A DNA stretch of 16,972 nt. Source: Porphyromonadaceae bacterium UBA7572 (GTDB taxonomy: Bacteria > Bacteroidota > Bacteroidia > Bacteroidales > Muribaculaceae). The stretch covers positions 1-16,972 of the forward strand of contig DLLC01000044.1 in assembly GCA_002476625.1 (NCBI GenBank), in the 5' to 3' direction. The notes beneath the pieces were generated by a model. That model ran no database searches and was not told where the DNA came from. It saw only the letters and a program-made list of their open reading frames with translations. Both the position numbers and the translations under genes were made by a program. How positions within the stretch are numbered: the stretch's first letter is position 1; the number at the start of each line of letters is the position of its first letter. This document shows positions 1-5,941 of this stretch, in pieces.

Positions 1-1524
1 CATACCAGCCACCACCTCGGTGTAGTATTTGGGGGCGATGGTGGGGGTGTGCTTCACGGTGTAGCGCTTAAGAATGCCCACGCCGTCGATGCGCTTCACC
101 AGATGAGGGGTGTAGAAATAGCCACGGTTGGCAATGGTGGCGCAGAGATTGGCTATTTGAAGAGGCGTGGCAAGGATTTCGCCTTGTCCAATGGCCACCG
201 AGATGATAGTGTTGGCATTCCATCCGCCCTTGATATGCTCATTGTAGTATTTAGAGTTGGGGAGGAAGCCTCTGCTCTCGAATGGCAGGTCGATGCCGAG
301 CTTATTGCCGTAGCCCATACTCACCAAGTGGTTTTTCCACACTTCAAACGCATTGGCGATGGAGCCATATTTCCTGTTGTTGAGCATATTGCGCAGGCCC
401 CAGCAGAAAAATGCGTTGCAAGAGGTTGTTAGCGCTGGGCGCAAATTAAGTGGAGAGGCGTGTCCGTGGCATCCCACACGCATACCCCTAATCACGAAGC
501 CGTGGTGGCAGGGATACATTGTGCTTGGTGTGATGATCTTCTCCTGCTGCAGAATTAGGCCCTGCGACGGTTTGAAAGTGGAGCCAGGGGGATAGGCGGC
601 TTGTATGGCGCGGTTGTAGGTGGGCTTGTCGTTGTCGCGAAGAAGTGCCACATAGTTCTTGCCGCGGTCTTTGCCCACGAGCAGCCTTGGATCGTAGGTG
701 GGAGAGGTGACTAAGGCAAGGATTTCGCCAGTGGACGGCTCTATTGCCACAATGGCGCCTCTCTTGCCGCGCATGAGCTGTTCACCGTAGGCTTGAAGGT
801 CGAGATCGATTCCTAACTTGAGGTTGTGGCCGGCTTGTGGGCGAATGTCGTGCCTTCCGCCATCGTAATGTCCTTTGATTCTGCCCACATGGTCGCGGAT
901 AAGAATTTCCTCGCCTTTCACGCCGCGAAGGTATTTTTCATACTCTTTCTCAAGCCCCATGTCGCCAATGTAGTCGCCTGGGTTGTAGTAAGGGTCTTTT
1001 TCCACCTCTTTGGCGTTCACCTCTCTAATGTCGCCAAGAATGTTGGCGCCAGCTGGCTGTGTGTAGTCGCGCATGATGCGCTGCACGAGGGCAAAGCCTG
1101 GGAAGCGGTATAGTTTTTCCTGAATTCGGCCATAGTCCATTTGGTTGATGTGGGTGAGGAACACCTGTTCGCTGTAAAAGCGCTTTGTCTCCTTCACTTT
1201 CTCAAGTCGCTCGTCGAATTCTTGTCTGGTGATTTGCAAGGTGTTGCAGAAGTCCACGGTGTCGAAAGGCTGAACATCTTTCAGAGTTACCGTCACATCG
1301 TATGATGGCTGGTTGAATACAATCAGTTTTCCTTTACGGTCGAAAATAAGGCCTCTGGAAGGGTAGATGATTTTGTGAACGTAGGCGTTGCCTTCAGATT
1401 TGTCCTTATAAGAGTCGTCCACAATCTGAAGCATAAAAAGCCTCACAATGTAGATGCACACCAGCACCACAATGAAGCCTCCTATCACATATTTCCTTTT
1501 TTCCAGATTATAATCTTTTCTCAT
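1..1524 (-). CDS. mrdA: Penicillin-binding protein 2 (elongasome transpeptidase), 3' part cut by window edge
   Basis: This reading frame is open from an ATG at 1524 to the left edge, giving 508 residues without a stop. The family is usually about 600-630 residues, so roughly 100 C-terminal residues, including the KTG motif, lie outside. Visible are a short cytoplasmic N-terminus, one membrane helix (about residues 13-32), the PBP dimerisation/pedestal region with YPSRGLIFDRKGK near 54-66, and the transpeptidase domain. That domain has the nucleophile motif STFK (Ser315) in YPPGSTFKPS and the SxN motif SCN (368-370). PBP2 cross-links peptidoglycan during lateral wall elongation, working with RodA, MreC and MreB on the periplasmic face of the inner membrane. 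It starts 37 bp after mreD in the same direction. A Cys/His-rich stretch between motifs one and two (residues 339-369) may bind a metal. rodA would be the expected next gene, but it is not in view. Confidence 0.95.
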   Translation of the reverse strand, partial: MRKDYNLEKRKYVIGGFIVVLVCIYIVRLFMLQIVDDSYKDKSEGNAYVHKIIYPSRGLIFDRKGKLIVFNQPSYDVTVTLKDVQPFDTVDFCNTLQITRQEFDERLEKVKETKRFYSEQVFLTHINQMDYGRIQEKLYRFPGFALVQRIMRDYTQPAGANILGDIREVNAKEVEKDPYYNPGDYIGDMGLEKEYEKYLRGVKGEEILIRDHVGRIKGHYDGGRHDIRPQAGHNLKLGIDLDLQAYGEQLMRGKRGAIVAIEPSTGEILALVTSPTYDPRLLVGKDRGKNYVALLRDNDKPTYNRAIQAAYPPGSTFKPSQGLILQQEKIITPSTMYPCHHGFVIRGMRVGCHGHASPLNLRPALTTSCNAFFCWGLRNMLNNRKYGSIANAFEVWKNHLVSMGYGNKLGIDLPFESRGFLPNSKYYNEHIKGGWNANTIISVAIGQGEILATPLQIANLCATIANRGYFYTPHLVKRIDGVGILKRYTVKHTPTIAPKYYTEVVAGM

Positions 1525-1561
1525 TTTTTTGATGAAAAAAAGCCAGAATTTCTGTTATGTT

Positions 1562-2080
1562 TCATAATCTTTTCTCGCGTCGGGTGTTCATCAGGCTGTC
1601 GATTCCGTAGATGAGCAGAAGCGAAAGGGCAAAGCTGCTGGAAATGCGGGCCACAGTGAGCAGAATGTCGTGGAATGTGAACGCCTGAATGAAGAATATG
1701 AGCGCGCAGTAGAATAGCGTAAGAATGCCCGCATACTTCAGGTAGTTGGCCGTGCCGATGCTTTTACAGGAAGGAATGATGTCGCCGGTTTCGTCGTCGC
1801 GGGTCACGAAAGCATAGAATACCTTCGTGCGTAGGGCTGCAGTGAGCAGGCTTGCCAGTGCATTCATACCCTGTGTGTCGTTGAACACATCAATCGACAG
1901 GCCGGAGAAGAACGCGATGGTGAACACCGCGTTAAGCGATAGGCCGATGGGCAATCGCAGGAGCAGATAGATGAAAATAATGGGCGTGGCCACATTGAAA
2001 AGCATGATTTTGCTGAAAATCACCTGCATCATAACCAGTATCACAAAAAGTGCGATATATTGAAAGGTCGTTTTTGCCAT
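1562..2080 (-). CDS. mreD: Rod shape-determining membrane protein MreD
   Basis: A 172-residue, very hydrophobic protein with about five or six predicted membrane segments and a short basic tail ending RREKRL. Sequence identity to MreD is weak, as is usual for this family; the call rests on size, topology and position directly after mreC and before mrdA. MreD is an inner-membrane partner of MreC and part of the elongasome that links MreB filaments to RodA and PBP2. The ATG overlaps the mreC stop by one base (TAATG), so translation is probably coupled to mreC. The start MAKTTFQYIALFVIL leads straight into the first helix. Confidence 0.88.
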   Translation of the reverse strand: MAKTTFQYIALFVILVMMQVIFSKIMLFNVATPIIFIYLLLRLPIGLSLNAVFTIAFFSGLSIDVFNDTQGMNALASLLTAALRTKVFYAFVTRDDETGDIIPSCKSIGTANYLKYAGILTLFYCALIFFIQAFTFHDILLTVARISSSFALSLLLIYGIDSLMNTRREKRL

Positions 2081-2955
2081 TACTTTTTGTCCTCCTTGTT
2101 CTTTGCCCCGCTTGGGTCGGTGTCTTTAGTCTCTAAAGCCTTCAGCTCCACACGCATTTTGTTGTTGAGCGCGCTCACATTTTTGAGCTGCGAGAAATCG
2201 GTCCTCAGCCTCACCTTCATGGCCATGAAATTTGTGGATTGCGCCTTGTCCTCACACTCTATTACGCCCACCATGATGCCTTCGGGGAATAGTGATGAAT
2301 AGCCATTGGTGACCACACTGTCGCCTTTCACGTACTTTCCGTCACGAGGAAGTTCTGTGAGTGTGGCATAGCGGTAGTCCTCGCCAGTCCAAATCAGAGT
2401 GCCGAATTTATTGTTTTTCTTCACTTTGCAGGAAAGGCGCGTGTAGGGGTTGATGAGTGAAATGATGCGTGCTGAGTGCTTACCCACCACATTCACAATG
2501 CCCACCACGCCATTATGCCCCACCACGCCCATCTCTGGCACAATGCCGTCGGCGCTACCGCGGTCGATGGTGATGAAGTTGGCGGGCTGGGCCACACTGT
2601 TGCTGATTACGTTGGCCACCACGTAAGAGAATTGCTGGCCACTTTTAGCGATAATGTCAGTGGTGTCGGGAATCTGAAGTTTGCAGTTGTCGAGTTCTTT
2701 TTTTAGCTGTGCCACTTCAAGTGCCAGTTCCGTGTTTCGGCTCATCAAATCTTCGTTGGCAGCCTTTAGTCCAAAGTAGGATGTGATGCTGCTGTAAGCC
2801 TCATATACAGCAGCGCTGACGCCGTTGGCCGACGACAGGTACACACTTTGCTGATAGGGGTTGTTGCTGAAGAGCAAGATACAGCTGATGACCACATAAA
2901 TGATAAACACAAACCAGGGGATGTGTTTGACTAAAAATTGCAGTAAATTATTCAT
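2080..2955 (-). CDS. mreC: Rod shape-determining protein MreC
   Basis: A 291-residue bitopic protein. A short N-terminal tail (MNNLLQFLVKH) is followed by one membrane helix (about residues 13-30), then a coiled-coil stretch (about 65-90, NEDLMSRNTELALEVAQLKK), then the periplasmic beta-domain with GVVGHNGVVGIV and SLINPYTRLSCKVKK. MreC polymerises in the periplasm and activates PBP2/RodA. The frame stays open upstream to an ATG at 3015, but I prefer the ATG at 2955. Bacteroidota MreC proteins typically begin with an xNLLxFLxKxxxW pattern, and the longer start lies inside an intergenic hairpin. The stop overlaps the mreD start. A basic, Glu/Lys-rich C-terminal tail (after about residue 270) looks disordered. 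Confidence 0.92.
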   Translation of the reverse strand: MNNLLQFLVKHIPWFVFIIYVVISCILLFSNNPYQQSVYLSSANGVSAAVYEAYSSITSYFGLKAANEDLMSRNTELALEVAQLKKELDNCKLQIPDTTDIIAKSGQQFSYVVANVISNSVAQPANFITIDRGSADGIVPEMGVVGHNGVVGIVNVVGKHSARIISLINPYTRLSCKVKKNNKFGTLIWTGEDYRYATLTELPRDGKYVKGDSVVTNGYSSLFPEGIMVGVIECEDKAQSTNFMAMKVRLRTDFSQLKNVSALNNKMRVELKALETKDTDPSGAKNKEDKK

Positions 2956-3007
2956 AACGAAGGCATTGTTGGCCGAGGCTAAAAGCCCTGCTATACAATA
3001 CGCATAA

Positions 3008-3036
3008 GAAGGCAATGATGACGAGTCGTTGCCTTC
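3008..3036 (-). promoter_or_regulatory. Intergenic hairpin between mreB and mreC (possible attenuator or mRNA processing/stability element)
   Basis: Arms GAAGGCAA (3008-3015) and TTGCCTTC (3029-3036) are perfectly complementary. On the transcribed strand two further pairs form after a single C-A mismatch, leaving a 7-nt loop. The hairpin begins about 28 nt after the mreB stop, within the 109-bp mreB-mreC gap, and has no strong U run after it. It therefore does not look like a full terminator. A partial terminator or 3'-end stabiliser for mreB mRNA is an inference. Confidence 0.5.
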
Positions 3037-3064
3037 CTGTGCTATAATGATAAAATATGTTGAA

Positions 3065-4084
3065 TTATTGTTTCAAGAACTTGAAGTGCTTGATGTTGCG
3101 CAAAGCCACACCAGTGCCTTTTGCCACAGCGTGCAGTGGATCCTCTGCCACATGGAAAGGAATGCCAATCTTGTCTTGTAAGCGCTTGTCGAGGCCACGG
3201 AGCAAGGCGCCACCGCCAGCCAGATACACGCCATTACGAACGATGTCGGCATAAAGCTCTGGAGGGGTCTGTTCAAGTGCGCTAAGCACCGCCGCCTCAA
3301 TCTTCGATATAGACTTTTCGAGGCAGTGGCAGATCTCCTGGTAGGAAATAGGCACTTCCATTGGGAGGGCCGTCATCTGGTGAGGGCCATGTACCACGAA
3401 GTCTTCAGGTGGATTGTCGAGTTCGGTGAGAGCAGATCCAACGTTGATTTTGATGAGTTCTGCGGTGCGTTCGCCCACTTTCACATTGTGGGCACGGCGC
3501 ATGTGCTCCATAATGTCTTCGGTGAGGTCGTCGCCAGCGATGCGGATACTCTTGTTGCTCACGATGCCACCAAGAGAGATAACGGCTATCTCTGTTGTGC
3601 CACCGCCTATATCCACAATCATGTTTCCTTCTGGAGCGAGCACGTCAAGGCCAATGCCAAGAGCTGCTGCCATAGGCTCATATATCATATACACCTCACG
3701 GCCGCCGGCGTGCTCGCTTGAGTCGCGCACGGCGCGGATTTCCACTTCTGTTGAGCCAGATGGAATACACACGACCATAGTGAGTGATGGCGACATCCAT
3801 CCGTTCTTGCTGCTCACCTTTTTAATCATGCCGCGTATCATCATTTCGGCGGCGTTGAAGTCGGCAATCACACCGTCGCGCAGGGGACGGATAGTGCGAA
3901 TGCCGTCGTGCACTTTGCCGTACATTTCACGCGCCTTTTCACCTACTGCTATCATTTTGCCAGTTTTGGCGTCTTGTGCGACAACAGATGGCTCGTCAAT
4001 CACGATTTTGTCCTTGTGGATGATAATCGTGTTAGCTGTACCTAAGTCGACAGCTATTTCTTGTCTGAATGAGAAAAATCCCAT
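3065..4084 (-). CDS. mreB: Rod shape-determining actin homologue MreB
   Basis: A 339-residue actin-fold ATPase of normal family length. The N-terminus carries a short amphipathic/hydrophobic start (MGFFSFRQEI), then phosphate-1 motif DLGTANT (13-19), the conserved EPSVVA (31-36) and phosphate-2 motif DIGGGTTEIAVI (158-169). Near the C-terminus is the adenosine motif YLAGGGALLRGLDKRL. MreB filaments on the inner face of the cytoplasmic membrane direct the movement and placement of the RodA-PBP2 wall synthase. The ATG lies 27 bp after the purH stop, and the following 27 bp are A/T-rich with no promoter-like element, so co-transcription with purH is likely. mreC follows after a 109-bp gap holding a hairpin. 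Confidence 0.97.
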   Translation of the reverse strand: MGFFSFRQEIAVDLGTANTIIIHKDKIVIDEPSVVAQDAKTGKMIAVGEKAREMYGKVHDGIRTIRPLRDGVIADFNAAEMMIRGMIKKVSSKNGWMSPSLTMVVCIPSGSTEVEIRAVRDSSEHAGGREVYMIYEPMAAALGIGLDVLAPEGNMIVDIGGGTTEIAVISLGGIVSNKSIRIAGDDLTEDIMEHMRRAHNVKVGERTAELIKINVGSALTELDNPPEDFVVHGPHQMTALPMEVPISYQEICHCLEKSISKIEAAVLSALEQTPPELYADIVRNGVYLAGGGALLRGLDKRLQDKIGIPFHVAEDPLHAVAKGTGVALRNIKHFKFLKQ

Positions 4085-4111
4085 AGTCGAGTTTTCTTTT
4101 TAATATAAAAA

Positions 4112-5638
4112 TTAGTGTTTGAAGTGGCGAATGCCAGTCATGACCATAGCCACTCCGTTGTTGTTACAATAGTCGATGCTCTCGCCGTCGCGCACCGAGC
4201 CACCAGGCTGAATGACTGCGTCAACGCCTTCTTTATGGGCTATTTCCACGCAGTCGGCAAATGGGAAGAAAGCGTCGCTTGCCATTACTGCTCCATGCAG
4301 GTCGTGCTTGAAGTTGTGGGCCTTTTCAATGGCGTGCTTCAGTGCGTCCACGCGTGAGGTTTCGCCCACACCGCTTGCAATAAGCATTTTGTTTTTAGCG
4401 AGCACAATAGAATTGCTTTTGCTGTGCTTCACCACTTTATTGGCAAACAGCAGGTCGGCTACCTGCTCTGGTGTAACGGCCTTTGTGGTGCATTGCTTCA
4501 GCTCGTCAGGTGTCTCGACGTGGGTGTCGCGCTCCTGAACAAGTGCGCCGTTGAGCACGGTGCGGCACTGCATTGCATTGGCTTTGAAATCTTTCATCAC
4601 CAGAATGATGCGATTTTTCTTCTGCTCCAGTATCGCCAAGGCTTCTTCTGTGTAGGCTGGCGCTATGCACACCTCAATAAACACCTTGTTCATTTCCTCG
4701 GCGGTGGCAGCGTCAATTTCGCGGTTTGTGACGTGAACTCCGCCAAATGCGCTCACAGGGTCGCCTGCAAGAGCCGCTTTGAATGCGTCAACGAGAAGCT
4801 CTCGCGAAGCAAGTCCACAGGCGTTGTTGTGCTTCATGATCACGAATGTGGTCTCGTCAAAATCTTTGATAAGGTTGACTGCCGCATCAATGTCGAGCAA
4901 GTTGTTGTAGCTAATCTCTTTGCCATGTAGCTGGGTGAACATAGCATCGAAATCGCCAAAGTAGAATCCCTTCTGGTGTGGGTTCTCGCCATAGCGAAGC
5001 GTCTTGCTTCCGTTCACTGCAAGGCGAAGCGCACTGTGGTCGTCACCATCGAAATAGTTGAAGATGTGGCTGTCGTAGGCGCTCGACACAGCAAAAGCCT
5101 CTTTCGCGAACCAGCGTCGCTGTGCCAAAGTGGTTTCGGCGTGGCCGTTTTCTTTGAGCGTTTCGACCAGTGGCTTGTATTGAGCCTTTGAGGCCACAAT
5201 CACTACGTCGTTGTAGTTCTTTGCGGCGGCGCGGATGAGCGATATGCCACCGATGTCAATTTTCTCAATAATGTCGGTTTCTTCTGCTCCGCTTGCAACC
5301 GTTTCCTCAAAAGGATACAGGTCCACAACCACGAGGTCGATTTCAGGAATATCGTATTGAGCAATTTGCTGCTGGTCACTTTCGTTTTCACGACGGTTCA
5401 AAATGCCGCCAAAAACCTTTGGGTGAAGAGTTTTTACGCGTCCTCCCAATATGGAGGGGTAGCTTGTGAGGTCTTCCACCGCGGCGCAGTCGTAGCCAAG
5501 CTCTTGGATAAACTTCTGTGTTCCGCCAGTGGATAGGAATTTCACACCATTGTTGTTCAACTCTTTCAAAATGTCATCAAGTCCGTCTTTGTGAAAAACG
5601 GAAATGAGAGCGGTTTTAATTTGTTTCTTATCAGCCAT
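4112..5638 (-). CDS. purH: Bifunctional AICAR transformylase / IMP cyclohydrolase
   Basis: A 508-residue protein matching the usual PurH length. The N-terminal MGS-like IMP cyclohydrolase domain (about 1-195) has STGGT (36-40), GGRVKTLHPKVFGGIL (65-80) and DLYPFEETV (106-114). The C-terminal AICAR transformylase domain has LRYGENPHQ (214-222), the catalytic Lys-His pair in MKHNNACG (Lys269, His270) and the family C-terminus GVAMVMTGIRHFKH. It uses 10-formyl-THF to formylate AICAR and then closes the ring to IMP, the last two steps of de novo purine synthesis in the cytosol. It is the first gene of the unit that continues into mreB, and a -7-like element lies about 95 bp upstream of its ATG. 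Confidence 0.97.
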   Translation of the reverse strand: MADKKQIKTALISVFHKDGLDDILKELNNNGVKFLSTGGTQKFIQELGYDCAAVEDLTSYPSILGGRVKTLHPKVFGGILNRRENESDQQQIAQYDIPEIDLVVVDLYPFEETVASGAEETDIIEKIDIGGISLIRAAAKNYNDVVIVASKAQYKPLVETLKENGHAETTLAQRRWFAKEAFAVSSAYDSHIFNYFDGDDHSALRLAVNGSKTLRYGENPHQKGFYFGDFDAMFTQLHGKEISYNNLLDIDAAVNLIKDFDETTFVIMKHNNACGLASRELLVDAFKAALAGDPVSAFGGVHVTNREIDAATAEEMNKVFIEVCIAPAYTEEALAILEQKKNRIILVMKDFKANAMQCRTVLNGALVQERDTHVETPDELKQCTTKAVTPEQVADLLFANKVVKHSKSNSIVLAKNKMLIASGVGETSRVDALKHAIEKAHNFKHDLHGAVMASDAFFPFADCVEIAHKEGVDAVIQPGGSVRDGESIDYCNNNGVAMVMTGIRHFKH

Positions 5639-5732
5639 AGTTTTTTGTTAATTCAGCCGTGTGAAGCCATATTCTAAATTGCCGAACAGCTTGTGAATCA
5701 GCTCCGTCAGCCTATTTGTGCAAAATAGAATA

Positions 5733-5740
5733 CAAAATTA
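5733..5740 (-). promoter_or_regulatory. Candidate -7 promoter element for purH-mre unit
   Basis: On the minus strand this reads TAATTTTG, an exact match to the Bacteroidota -7 consensus TAnnTTTG. No TTTG lies at the expected 19-21 bp upstream, so the -33 half is missing. It would start transcription near 5726, giving a leader of about 90 nt before purH. Confidence 0.4.
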
Positions 5741-5909
5741 TTAAAAAAACGGCAAACAGCCACACTATTTGCTTTATAATATTGGGGAATTATCGTTTTT
5801 TTAACAGTTATAATCGTCAGTATTCAAGAAAATATGATATGACAAAATGGCGTTTTTTGTCAGAGATTAATAATGGGTATGCGAATTGCAATCAGGGCAA
5901 GTGAAAGGA

Positions 5910-5927
5910 CATGTGAAAAGACACATG
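5910..5927. repeat. Short inverted repeat in the clpB leader
   Basis: CATGTG (5910-5915) and CACATG (5922-5927) form a perfect 6-bp inverted repeat around the spacer AAAAGA, ending 14 bp before the clpB ATG. The left arm overlaps a direct repeat of GTGAAA[A/G]GACA-type sequence (5901-5911 and 5913-5923). It could be an operator half-site pair or a small leader hairpin; neither is established. Confidence 0.35.
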
Positions 5928-5941
5928 AGATATAAGCTATT

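Larger units (their letters stand above)
5639..5941. other. Divergent intergenic region between purH and clpB
   Basis: This stretch of 303 bp is A/T-rich and holds no gene I can support. It contains a purH-directed -7 element (5733-5740). A poor clpB-directed match, TAATATTG (5777-5784), has one mismatch to TAnnTTTG and no -33 partner. A short inverted repeat lies just before the clpB start (5910-5927). I see no CIRCE-type heat-shock operator (TTAGCACTC-N9-GAGTGCTAA) and no recognisable riboswitch. Confidence 0.7.

Noticed and set aside
1525..1561. Short palindrome CAGAAATTCTG with a T run between mreD and mrdA, as a possible terminator
   Set aside because: The palindrome leaves at most a 4-bp stem with a 3-nt loop, too weak to end transcription inside the operon.
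3414..4103. 229-residue frame opposite mreB
   Set aside because: It is the antisense shadow of a highly conserved gene; Ser/Ile/Pro-rich composition and no recognisable family.
5716..5904. 62-residue plus-strand frame in the purH-clpB gap
   Set aside because: Its composition is that of A/T-rich non-coding DNA (many Ile, Lys, Asn, Tyr), with no domain, and it overlaps the purH promoter element.
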